NCBI GenBank assembly: GCA_964036665.1
Contig: OZ038528.1
Coordinates: forward strand, 8,624,501-8,688,500
Origin: Gordius sp. MW1
Taxonomy: Eukaryota > Nematomorpha > Gordioida > Gordea > Gordiidae
Reading direction: 5' to 3'
DNA: 64,000 nucleotides
Every line of letters starts with the position of its first letter. Position 1 is the stretch's first letter. Below are positions 49,601 through 62,568 of the stretch, piece after piece. Below the pieces are notes generated by a model, which was not told the origin of the DNA, ran no database searches, and saw nothing but the letters and a program-made list of their open reading frames with translations. The translations under genes were made by a program, and so were the position numbers.

Positions 49601-52600
49601 GATAGTTCTCGCAACTTGAAACCTCTTTTCGAAAGTCAATCGAGGATAATAGGATTCTCAAATTGGCTTACTTTTATATATTTTTTCATGCTCTTTCACA
49701 TAGAATTTAAAAAAACAAATATTTTTACCTCAAAATTTTTCACATATTTTTCTTTCAACCGTTATCATCCGATGAAAGTTGTGGTTTTAAGACGTGGTTT
49801 CTATGATCCCAAGTAAAAATTTATCAGAATCTGTAAACTATTACTTTGAAATCATGATCGCATAGAGCCATTTTTAAAAATTAAGCATCACGTTGCGATA
49901 CAACAAACTAATCGCAACAATAAAACATTGTCTTTTGTCAAAATGATAGTTCTCGCAGCTTAAAACCTCTTTTCGAAAGTCAATCGAGGATAATAAGATT
50001 CTCAAATTGGCTTACTTTTATATATTTTTTCATGCTCTTTCATATAGAATTTAAAAAAATAAATATTTTTACCTCAAAATTTTTCACATATTTTTCTTTC
50101 AACCGTTATCATCCGATGAAAGTTGTGGTTTTAAGACGTGGTTTCTATGATCCCAAGTAAAAATTTATCAGAATCTGTAAACTATTACTTTGAAATCATG
50201 ATCGCATAGAGCCATTTCAAAAATTAAGCATCACGTTGCGACACAACAAACTAATCGCAACAATAAAACATTGTCTTTTGTCAAAATGATAGTTCTCGCA
50301 GCTTAAAACCTCTTTTCGGAAGTAAATCGAGGATAATAGGATTCTCAAATTGGCTTACTTCTATATATTTTTTCATGCTCTTTCACATAAAATCGAAAAA
50401 AATAAATATTTTTACCTCAAAATTTTTCACATATTTTTCTTTCAACCGTATGCATCCGATGAAAGTTGTCGTTTTCAGACGTGGTTTCGATGATAAAAAG
50501 TAAAAATTTATCAGAATCAGAAAACTATTACTTTAAAATCATGATCGCATAGTGCATTTTTGAAAAATTAAGCACTTACGTTGCGATACAACAAACTAAT
50601 CGCAACAATAAAACGTTGTCTTTTGTCAAAATGAATAGTTCTGGCAGCTTAAAACCTCTTTTCGGAAGTAAATCGAGGATAATAGGATTCTCAAATTGGC
50701 TTACTTTATATATTTTTTCATGTTCTTTCACATAGAATCGAAAAAAATAAATATTTTTACCTCAAAATTTTTCACATATTTTTCTTTCAACCGCATCCGA
50801 TGAAAGTTGTCGTTTTCAGACGTGGTTTCGATGATAAAAAGTGAAAATTTATCAGAATCTGAAAACTATTAGTTTAAAATCATGATCGCATAGTGCATTT
50901 TTGATAAATTAAGCACTCACGTTGCGATACAACAAACTAATCGCAACAAAAAAACGTTGTCTTTTGTCAAAATGATAGTTCTCGCAACTTAAAACCTCTT
51001 TTCGAAAGTCAATCGAGGATAATAGGATTCTCAAATTGGCTTACTTTTATATATTTTTTCATGCTCTTTCACATAGAATTTAAAAAAACAAATATTTTTA
51101 CCTCAAAATTTTTCACATATTATTCTTTCAACCGTTATCATCCGATGAAAGTTGTGGTTTTAAGACGTGGTTTCTATGATCCCAAGTAAAAGTTTATCAG
51201 AATCTGTAAACTATTACTTTGAAATCATGATCGCATAGAGCCATTTTTAAAAATTAAGCATCACGTTGCGATACAACAAACTAATCGCAACAATAAAACA
51301 TTGTCTTTTGTCAAAATGATAGTTCTCGCAGCTTAAAACCTCTTTTCGAAAGTCAATCGAGGATAATAAGATTCTCAAATTGGCTTACTTTTATATATTT
51401 TTTCATGCTCTTCCATATAGAATTTAAAAAAATAAATATTTTTACCTCAAAATTTTTCACATATTTTTCTTTCAACCGTTATCATCCGATGAAAGTTGTG
51501 GTTTTAAGACGTGGTTTCTATGATCCCAAGTAAAAATTTATCAGAATCTGAAAACTATTACTTTGAAATCATGATCGCATAGAGCCATTTAAAATTAAGC
51601 ACTTACGTTGCGATACAACAAACTAATCGCAACAATAAAACGTTGTCTTTTGTCAAAATGATAGTTCTCGCAGCTTAAAACCTCTTTTCGGAAGTCAATC
51701 GAGGATAATAGGATTCTCAAATTGGCTTACTTTTATATGTTTTTTTATGCTCTTTCACATAGAATCAAAAAAAAATAAATATTTTTACCTCAAAATTTTT
51801 CACATATTTTTCTTTGAACCGTATTCATCCGATGAAAGTTGTGGTTTTAAGACGTGGTTTCTATGATCCCAAGTAAAAATTTATCAGAATCTGTAAACTA
51901 TTACTTTGATATCATGATCGCATAGAGCCATTTTCAAAAATTAAGCATCACGTTGCGATACAACAAACTAATCGCAACAATAAAACGTTGTCTTTTGTCA
52001 AAATGAATAGTTCTGGCAGCTTAAAACCTCTTTTCGGAAGTAAATCGAGGATAATAGGATTCTCAAATTGGCTTACTTTATATATTTTTTCATGCTCTTT
52101 CACATAGAATCGAAAAAAATAAATATTTTTAACTCAAAATTTTTCACCTATTTTTCTTTCAACCGTATGCATCCGATGAAAGTTGTCGTTTTCAGACGTG
52201 GTTTCGATGATAAAAAGTAAAAATTTATCAGAATCAGAAAACTATTACTTTAAAATCATGATCGCATAGTGCATTTTTGAAAAATTAAGCACTCACGTTG
52301 CGATACAACAAACTAATGGCAACAATAAAACGTTGTCTTTTGTCAAAATGATAGTTCTCGCAGCTTAAAACCTCTTTTCGAAAGTCAATCGAGGATAATA
52401 GGATTCTCAAATTGGCTTACTTTTATATATTTTTTCATGCTCTTTCACATAGAATTTAAAAAAACAAATATTTTTACCTCAAAATTTTTCACATATTTTT
52501 CTTTCAACCGTTATCATCCGATGAAAGTTGTGGTTTTAAGACGTGGTTTCTATGATCCCAAGTAAAAATTTATCAGAATCTGAAAACTATTACTTTGAAA

Positions 52601-53071
52601 TCATGATCGCATAGAGCCATTTTCAAAAATTAAGCACTTACGTTGCGATACAACAAACTAATCGCAACAATAAAACGTTGTCTTTTGTCAAAATGATAGT
52701 TCTCGCAGCTTAAAACCTCTTTTCGGAAGTCAATCGAGGATAATAGGATTCTCAAATTGGCTTACTTTTATATATTTTTTTATGCTCTTTCACATAGAAT
52801 CAAAAAAAATAAATATTTTTACCTCAAAATTTTTCACATATTTTTCTTTGAACAGTATTCATCCGATGAAAGTTGTGGTTTTAAGACGTGGTTTCTATGA
52901 TCCCAAGGAAAAATTTATCAGAATCTGTAAACTATTACTTTGATATCATGATAGCATAGAGCCCTTTTCAAAAATTAAGCATCACGTTGCGTTACAACAA
53001 ACTACTCGCAACAATAAAACGTTGTCTTTTGTCAAAATGAATAGTTCTGGCAGCTTAAAACCTCTTTTCGG
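46601..53071. repeat. type C/B satellite with 12-monomer repeat relations
   Basis: This is continuous satellite with no other content. 'ttgaacagta' at 48721 recurs at 52848 (4127 bp, 12 monomers). The block around 49616 recurs around 53399 (3783 bp, 11 monomers), so one monomer near 49090-49430 (with 'gcatggagcc') is extra in the first copy. From about 50640 to 52050 it also matches 55115 onward at an offset of 4476 (13 monomers), for example 'aaagtgaaaatttatc' near 50838 and 55314. Confidence 0.75.
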
Positions 53072-56000
53072 AAGTAAATCGAGGATAATAGGATTCTCAA
53101 ATTGGCTTACTTTATATATTTTTTCATGCTCTTTCACATAGAATCGAAAAAAATAAATATTTTTTCCTCAAAATTTTTCACATATTTTTCTTTCAACCGT
53201 ATGCATCCGATGAAAGTTATCGTTTTCAGACGTGGTTTCGATGATAAAAAGTAAAAATTTATCAGAGTCAGAAAACTATTACTTTAAAATCATGATCGCA
53301 TAGTGCATTTTTGATAAATTAAGCACTCACGTTGCGATACAACAAACTAATCGCAACAATAAAACGTTGTCTTTTGTCAAAATGATAGTTCTCGCAACTT
53401 GAAACCTCTTTTCGAAAGTCAATCGAGGATAATAGGATTCTCAAATTGGCTTACTTTTATATATTTTTTCATGCTCTTTCACATAGAATTTAAAAAAACA
53501 AATATTTTTACCTCAAAATTTTTCACATATTTTTCTTTCAACCGTTATCATCCGATGAAAGTTGTGGTTTTAAGACGTGGTTTCTATGATCCCAAGTAAA
53601 AATTTATCAGAATCTGTAAACTATTACTTTGAAATCATGATCGCATAGAGCCATTTTTAAAAATTAAGCATCACGTTGCGATACAACAAACTAATCGCAA
53701 CAATAAAACATTGTCTTTTGTCAAAATGATAGTTCTCGCAGCTTAAAACCTCTTTTCGAAAGTCAATCGAGGATAATAAGATTCTCAAATTGGCTTACTT
53801 TTATATATTTTTTCATGCTCTTTCATATAGAATTTAATAAAATAAATATTTTTACCTCAAAATTTTTCACATATTTTTCTTTCAACCGTTATCATCCGAT
53901 GAAAGTTGTGGTTTTAAGACGTGGTTTCTATGATCCCAAGTAAAAATTTATCAGAATCTGTAAACTATTACTTTGAAATCATGATCGCATAGAGCCATTT
54001 CAAAAATTAAGCATCACGTTGCGACACAACAAACTAATCGCAACAATAAAACATTGTCTTTTGTCAAAATGAGAGTTCTCGCAGCTTAAAACCTCTTTTC
54101 GGAAGTAAATCGAGGATAATAGGATTCTCAAATTGGCTTACTTCTATATATTTTTTCATGCTCTTTCACATAGAATCGAAAAAAATAAATATTTTTACCT
54201 CAAAATTTTTCACATATTTTTCTTTCAACCGTATGCATCCGATGAAAGTTGTCGTTTTCAGACGTGGTTTCGATGATAAAAAGTAAAAATTTATCAGAAT
54301 CAGAAAACTATTACTTTAAAATCATGATCGCATAGTGCATTTTTGATAAATTAAGCACTCACGTTGCGATACAACAAACTAATCGCAACAATAAAACGTT
54401 GTCTTTTGTCAAAATGATAGTTCTCGCAACTTGAAACCTCTTTTCGAAAGTCAATCGAGGATAATAGGATTCTCAAATTGGCTTACTTTTATATATTTTT
54501 TCATGCTCTTTCACATAGAATGTAAAAAAACAAATATTTTTACCTCAAAATTTTTCACATATTTTTCTTTCAACCGTTATCATCCGATGAAAGTTGTGGT
54601 TTTAAGACGTGGTTTCTATGATCCCAAGTAAAAATTTATAAGAATCTGTAAACTATTACTTTGATATCATGATCGCATAGAGCCATTTTCAAAAATTAAG
54701 CATCACGTTGCGATACAACAAACTAATCGCAACAATAAAACATTGTCTTTTGTCAAAATGATAGTTCTCGCAGCTTAAAACCTCTTTTCGGAAGTCAATC
54801 GAGGATAATAGGATACTCAAATTGGCTTACTTTTATATATTTTTTTATGCTCTTTCACATAGAATCAAAAAAAAAAAAATATTTTTACCTCAAAATTTTT
54901 CACATATTTTTCTTTGAACCGTATTCATCCGATGAAAGTTGTGGTTTTAAGACGTGGTTTCTATGATCCCAAGTAAAAATTTATCAGAATCTGTAAACTA
55001 TTACTTTGATATCATGATCGCATAGAGCCCTTTTCAAAAATTAAGCATCACGTTGCGTTACAACAAACTAATCGCAACAATAAAACGTTGTCTTTTGTCA
55101 AAATGAATAGTTCTGGCAGCTTAAAACCTCTTTTCGGAAGTAAATCGAGGATAATAGGATTCTCAAATTGGCTTACTTTATATATTTTTTCATGTTCTTT
55201 CACATAGAATCGAAAAAAATAAATATTTTTACCTCAAAATTTTTCACATATTTTTCTTTCAACCGTATGCATCCGATGAAAGTTGTCGTTTTCAGACGTG
55301 GTTTCGATGATAAAAAGTGAAAATTTATCAGAATCTGAAAACTATTAGTTTAAAATCATGATCGCATAGTGCATTTTTGATAAATTAAGCACTCACGTTG
55401 CGATACAACAAACTAATCGCAACAATAAAACGTTGTCTTTTGTCAAAATGATAGTTCTCGCAACTTAAAACCTCTTTTCGAAAGTCAATCGAGGATAATA
55501 GGATTCTCAAATTGGCTTACTTTTATATATTTTTTCAGGCTCTTTCACATAGAATTTAAAAAAACAAATATTTTTACCTCAAAATTTTTCACATATTTTT
55601 CTTTCAACCGTTATCATCCGATGAAAGTTGTGGTTTTAAGACGTGGTTTCTATGATCCCAAGTAAAAGTTTATCAGAATCTGTAAACTATTACTTTGAAA
55701 TCATGATCGCATAGAGCCATTTTTAAAAATTAAGCATCACGTTGCGATACAACAAACTAATCGCAACAATAAAACATTGTCTTTTGTCAAAATGATAGTT
55801 CCAGCTTAAAACCTCTTTTCGAAAGTCAATCGAGGATAATAAGATTCTCAAATTGGCTTACTTTTATATATTTTTTCATGCTCTTCCATATAGAATTTAA
55901 AAAAATAAATATTTTTACCTCAAAATTTTTCACATATTTTTCTTTCAACCGTTATCATCCGATGAAAGTTGTGGTTTTAAGACGTGGTTTCTATGATCCC

Positions 56001-57890
56001 AAGTAAAAATTTATCAGAATCTGAAAACTATTACTTTGAAATCATGATCGCATAGAGCCATTTCAAAAATTAAGCACTTACGTTGCGATACAACAAACTA
56101 ATCGCAACAATAAAACGTTGTCTTTAGTCAAAATGATAGTTCTCGCAGCTTAAAACCTCTTTTCGGAAGTCAATCGAGGATAATAGGATTCTCAAATTGG
56201 CTTACTTTTATTTGTTTTTTTATGCTCTTTCACATAGAATCAAAAAAAAAAAAATATTTTTACCTCAAAATTTTTCACATATTTTTCTTTGAACCGTATT
56301 CATCCGATGAAAGTTGTGGTTTTAAGACGTGGTTTCTATGATCCCAAGTAAAAATTTATCAGAATCTGTAAACTATTACTTTGATATCATGATCGCATAG
56401 AGCCCTTTTCAAAAATTAAGCATCACGTTGCGTTACAACAAACTAATCGCAACAATAAAACGTTGTCTTTTGTCAAAATGAATAGTTCTGGCAGCTTAAA
56501 ACCTCTTTTCGGAAGTAAATCGAGGATAATAGGATTCTCAAATTGGCTTACTTTTATATATTTTTTCATGCTCTTTCACATAGAATCGAAAAAAATAAAT
56601 ATTTTTACCTCAAAATTTTTCACATATTTTTCTTTCAACCGTATGCATCCGATGAAAGTTGTCGTTTTCAGACGTGGTTTCGATGATAAAAAGTAAAAAT
56701 TTATCAGAATCAGAAAACTATTGCTTTAAAATCATGATCGCATAGTGCATTTTTGAAAAATTAAGCACTCACGTTGCGATACAACAAACTAATCGCAACA
56801 ATAAAACGTTGTCTTTTGTCAAAATGATAGGTCTCGCAACTTAAAACCTCTTTTCGAAAGTCAATCGAGGATAATAGGATTCTCAAATTGGCTTACTTTT
56901 ATATATTTTTTCATGCTCTTTCACATAGAATTTAAAAAAATAAATATTTTTACCTCAAAATTTTTCACATATTTTTCTTTCAACCGTTATCATCCGATGA
57001 AAGTTGTCGTTTTCAGACGTGGTTTCCATGATCCCAAGTAAAAATTTATAAGAATCTGTAAACTATTACTTTGAAATCATGATCGCATAGAGCCATTTTC
57101 AAAATTAAGCACTTACGTTGCGATACAACAAACTAATCGCAACAATAAAACGTTGTCTTTTGTCAAAATGATAGTTCTCGCAGCTTAAAACCTCTTTTCG
57201 AAAGTCAATCGAAGATAATGGGATTCTCAAATTGGCTTACTTTTATATATTTTTTCATGCTCTTTCACATAGAATTTAAAAAAATAAATATTTTTACCTC
57301 AAAATTTTTCACATATTTTTCTTTCAACCGTATGCATCCGATGAAAGTTGTCGTTTTCAGACGTGGTTTCCATGATCCCAAGTAAAAATTTATAAGAATC
57401 TGTAAACTATTACTTTGAAATCATGATCGCATAGAGCCATTTTCAAAAATTAAGCATCACGTTGCGATACAACAAACTAATCGCAACAATAAAACATTGT
57501 CTTTTGTCAAAATGATAGTTCTCGCAGCTTAAAACCTCTTTTCGGAAGTCAATCGAGGATAATAGGATTCTCAAATTGGCTTACTTTTATATATTTTTTC
57601 ATGCTCTTTCACATAGAATCGAAAAAAATAAATATTTTTACCTCAAAATTTTTCACATATTTTTCTTTCAACCGTATGCATCCGATGAAAGTTGTCGTTT
57701 TCAGAGGTGGTTTCGATGATAAAAAGTAAAAATTTATCAGAATCTGAAAACTATTACTTTGAAATCATGATCGCATGGAGCCATTTTCAAAAATTAAGCA
57801 CTCACGTTGCGATACAACAAACTAATCGCAACAATAAAACGTTGTCTTTTGTCAAAATGATAGTTCTCGCAGCTTAAAACCTCTTTTCGG
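53072..57890. repeat. 14-monomer HOR unit, copy 1 (about 4818 bp)
   Basis: Variants recur at 4818-4819 bp: 53399 with 58218, 'gtgaaaattt' at 55317 with 60135, and 56463 with 61281. Within the unit, type B units and several type C variants ('aatttaaaaaaacaaat', 'gttgcgttacaac', 'gatagttccagc') keep a fixed order. 4818/14 gives a mean monomer of 344.1 bp. Confidence 0.8.
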
Positions 57891-60800
57891 AAGTCAATCG
57901 AGGATAATAGGATTCTCAAATTGGCTTACTTTATATATTTTTTCATGCTCTTTCACATAGAATCGAAAAAAATAAATATTTTTTCCTCAAAATTTTTCAC
58001 ATATTTTTCTTTCAACCGTATGCATCCGATGAAAGTTGTCGTTTTCAGACGTGGTTTCGATGATAAAAAGTAAAAATTTATCAGAATCAGAAAACTATTA
58101 CTTTAAAATCATGATCGCATAGTGCATTTTTGATAAATTAAGCACTCACGTTGCGATACAACAAACTAATCGCAACAATAAAACGTTGTCTTTTGTCAAG
58201 ATGATAGTTCTCGCAACTTGAAACCTCTTTTCGAAAGTCAATCGAGGATAATAGGATTCTCAAATTGGCTTACTTTTATATATTTTTTCATGCTCTTTCA
58301 CATAGAATTTAAAAAAACAAATATTTTTACCTCAAAATTTTTCACATATTTTTCTTTCAACCGTTATCATCCGATGAAAGTTGTGGTTTTAAGACGTGGT
58401 TTCTATGATCCCAAGTAAAAATTTATCAGAATCTGTAAACTATTACTTTGAAATCATGATCGCATAGAGCCATTTTTAAAAATTAAGCATCACGTTGCGA
58501 TACAACAAACTAATCGCAACAATAAAACATTTTCTTTTGTCAAAATGATAGTTCTCGCAGCTTAAAACCTCTTTTCGAAAGTCAATCGAGGATAATAAGA
58601 TTCTCAAATTGGCTTACTTTTATATATTTTTTCATGCTCTTTTATATAGAATTTAATAAAATAAATATTTTTACCTCAAAATTTTTCACATATTTTTCTT
58701 TCAACCGTTATCATCCGATGAAAGTGGTGGTTTTAAGACGTGGTTTCTATGATCCCAAGTAAAAATTTATCAGAATCTGTAAACTATTACTTTGAAATCA
58801 TGATCGCATAGAGCCATTTCAAAAATTAAGCATCACGTTGCGACACAACAAACTAATCGCAACAATAAAACATTGTCTTTTGTCAAAATGATAGTTCTCG
58901 CAGCTTAAAACCTCTTTTCGGAAGTAAATCGAGGATAATAGGATTCTCAAATTGGCTTACTTCTATATATTTTTTCATGCTCTTTCACATAGAATCGAAA
59001 AAAATAAATATTTTTACCTCAAAATTTTTCACATATTTTTCTTTCAACCGTATGCATCCGATGAAAGTTGTCGTTTTCAGACGTGGTTTCGATGATAAAA
59101 AGTAAAAATTTATCAGAATCAGAAAACTATTACTTTAAAATCATGATCGCATAGTGCATTTTTGAAAAATTAAGCACTCACGTTGCGATACAACAAACTA
59201 ATCGCAACAATAAAACGTTGTCTTTTGTCAAAATGATAGGTCTCGCAACTTAAAACCTCTTTTCGAAAGTCAATCGAGGATAATAGGATTCTCAAATTGG
59301 CTTACTTTTATATATTTTTTCATGCTCTTTCACATAGAATTTAAAAAAATAAATATTTTTACCTCAAAATTTTTCACATATTTTTCTTTCAACCGTTATC
59401 ATCGGATGAAAGTTGTGGTTTTAAGACGTGGTTTCTATGATCCCAAGTAAAAATTTATAAGAATCTGTAAACTATTACTTTGATATCATGATCGCATAGA
59501 GCCATTTTCAAAAATTAAGCATCACGTTGCGATACAACAAACTAATCGCAACAATAAAACATTGTCTTTTGTCAAAATGATAGTTCTCGCAGCTTAAAAC
59601 CTCTTTTCGCAAGTCAATCGAGGATAATAGGATACTCAAATTGGCTTACTTTTATATATTTTTTTATGCTCTTTCACATAGAATCAAAAAAAAAAAATAT
59701 TTTTACCTCAAAATTTTTCACATATTTTTCTTTGAACCGTATTCATCCGATGAAAGTTGTGGTTTTAAGACGTGGTTTCTATGATCCCAAGTAAAAATTT
59801 ATCAGAATCTGTAAACTATTACTTTGATATCATGATCGCATAGAGCCCTTTTCAAAAATTAAGCATCACGTTGCGTTACAACAAACTAATCGCAACAATA
59901 AAACGTTGTCTTTTGTCAAAATGAATAGTTCTGGCAGCTTAAAACCTCTTTTCGGAAGTAAATCGAGGATAATAGGATTCTCAAATTGGCTTACTTTATA
60001 TATTTTTTCATGTTCTTTCACATAGAATCGAAAAAAATAAATATTTTTACCTCAAAATTTTTCACATATTTTTCTTTCAACCGTATGCATCCGATGAAAG
60101 TTGTCGTTTTCAGACGTGGTTTCGATGATAAAAAGTGAAAATTTATCAGAATCTGAAAACTATTAGTTTAAAATCATGATCGCATAGTGCATTTTTGATA
60201 AATTAAGCACTCACGTTGCGATACAACAAACTAATCGCAACAATAAAACGTTGTCTTTTGTCAAAATGATAGTTCTCGCAACTTAAAACCTCTTTTCGAA
60301 AGTCAATCGAGGATAATAGGATTCTCAAATTGGCTTACTTTTATATATTTTTTCAGGCTCTTTCACATAGAATTTAAAAAAACAAATATTTTTACCTCAA
60401 AATTTTTCACATATTTTTCTTTCAACCGTTATCATCCGATGAAAGTTGTGGTTTTAAGACGTGGTTTCTATGATCCCAAGTAAAAGTTTATCAGAATCTG
60501 TAAACTATTACTTTGAAATCATGATCGCATAGAGCCATTTTTAAAAATTAAGCATCACGTTGCGATACAACAAACTAATCGCAACAATAAAACATTGTCT
60601 TTTGTCAAAATGATAGTTCCAGCTTAAAACCTCTTTTCGAAAGTCAATCGAGGATAATAAGATTCTCAAATTGGCTTACTTTTATATATTTTTTCATGCT
60701 CTTCCATATAGAATTTAAAAAAATAAATATTTTTACCTCAAAATTTTTCACATATTTTTCTTTCAACCGTTATCATCCGATGAAAGTTGTGGTTTTAAGA

Positions 60801-62568
60801 CGTGGTTTCTATGATCCCAAGTAAAAATTTATCAGAATCTGAAAACTATTACTTTGAAATCATGATCGCATAGAGCCATTTCAAAAATTAAGCACTTACG
60901 TTGCGATACAACAAACTAATCGCAACAATAAAACGTTGTCTTTAGTCAAAATGATAGTTCTCGCAGCTTAAAACCTCTTTTCGGAAGTCAATCGAGGATA
61001 ATAGGATTCTCAAATTGGCTTACTTTTATTTGTTTTTTTATGCTCTTTCACATAGAATCAAAAAAAAATAAATATTTTTACCTCAAAATTTTTCACATAT
61101 TTTTCTTTGAACCGTATTCATCCGATGAAAGTTGTGGTTTTAAGACGTGGTTTCTATGATCCCAAGTAAAAATTTATCAGAATCTGTAAACTATTACTTT
61201 GATATCATGATCGCATAGAGCCCTTTTCAAAAATTAAGCATCACGTTGCGTTACAACAAACTAATCGCAACAATAAAACGTTGTCTTTTGTCAAAATGAA
61301 TAGTTCTGGCAGCTTAAAACCTCTTTTCGGAAGTAAATCGAGGATAATAGGATTCTCAAATTGGCTTACTTTTATATATTTTTTCATGCTCTTTCACATA
61401 GAATCGAAAAAAATAAATATTTTTACCTCAAAATTTTTCACATATTTTTCTTTCAACCGTATGCATCCGATGAAAGTTGTCGTTTTCAGACGTGGTTTCG
61501 ATGATAAAAAGTAAAAATTTATCAGAATCAGAAAACTATTGCTTTAAAATCATGATCGCATAGTGCATTTTTGAAAAATTAAGCACTCACGTTGCGATAC
61601 AACAAACTAATCGCAACAATAAAACGTTGTCTTTTGTCAAAATGATAGGTCTCGCAACTTAAAACCTCTTTTCGAAAGTCAATCGAGGATAATAGGATTC
61701 TCAAATTGGCTTACTTTTATATATTTTTTCATGCTCTTTCACATAGAATTTAAAAAAATAAATATTTTTACCTCAAAATTTTTCACATATTTTTCTTTCA
61801 ACCGTTATCATCCGATGAAAGTTGTCGTTTTCAGACGTGGTTTCCATGATCCCAAGTAAAAATTTATAAGAATCTGTAAACTATTACTTTGAAATCATGA
61901 TCGCATAGAGCCATTTTCAAAATTAAGCACTTACGTTGCGATACAACAAACTAATCGCAACAATAAAACGTTGTCTTTTGTCAAAATGATAGTTCTCGCA
62001 GCTTAAAACCTCTTTTCGAAAGTCAATCGAAGATAATGGGATTCTCAAATTGGCTTACTTTTATATATTTTTTCATGCTCTTTCACATAGAATTTAAAAA
62101 AATAAATATTTTTACCTCAAAATTTTTCACATATTTTTCTTTCAACCGTATGCATCCGATGAAAGTTGTCGTTTTCAGACGTGGTTTCCATGATCCCAAG
62201 TAAAAATTTATAAGAATCTGTAAACTATTACTTTGAAATCATGATCGCATAGAGCCATTTTCAAAAATTAAGCATCACGTTGCGATACAACAAACTAATC
62301 GCAACAATAAAACATTGTCTTTTGTCAAAATGATAGTTCTCGCAGCTTAAAACCTCTTTTCGGAAGTCAATCGAGGATAATAGGATTCTCAAATTGGCTT
62401 ACTTTTATATATTTTTTCATGCTCTTTCACATAGAATCGAAAAAAATAAATATTTTTACCTCAAAATTTTTCACATATTTTTCTTTCAACCGTATGCATC
62501 CGATGAAAGTTGTCGTTTTCAGACGTGGTTTCGATGATAAAAAGTAAAAATTTATCAGAATCAGAAAA
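57891..62568. repeat. 14-monomer HOR unit, copy 2
   Basis: This follows copy 1 nearly base for base, including the deletion 'gatagttccagcttaa' (55793 and 60611) and 'tattgctttaaaatc' (56720 and 61538). It diverges near 62568, where a type B monomer with 'tattgctttaaaa' stands in place of the 'gcatggagcc' monomer at 57692. Confidence 0.8.

Noticed and set aside
54871-54884. Unusually long A-runs (near 54871, 56242, 59685 and 63127).
   Set aside because: They are length variants of the A-run present in every monomer, consistent with slippage or sequencing homopolymer error, and not a separate element.
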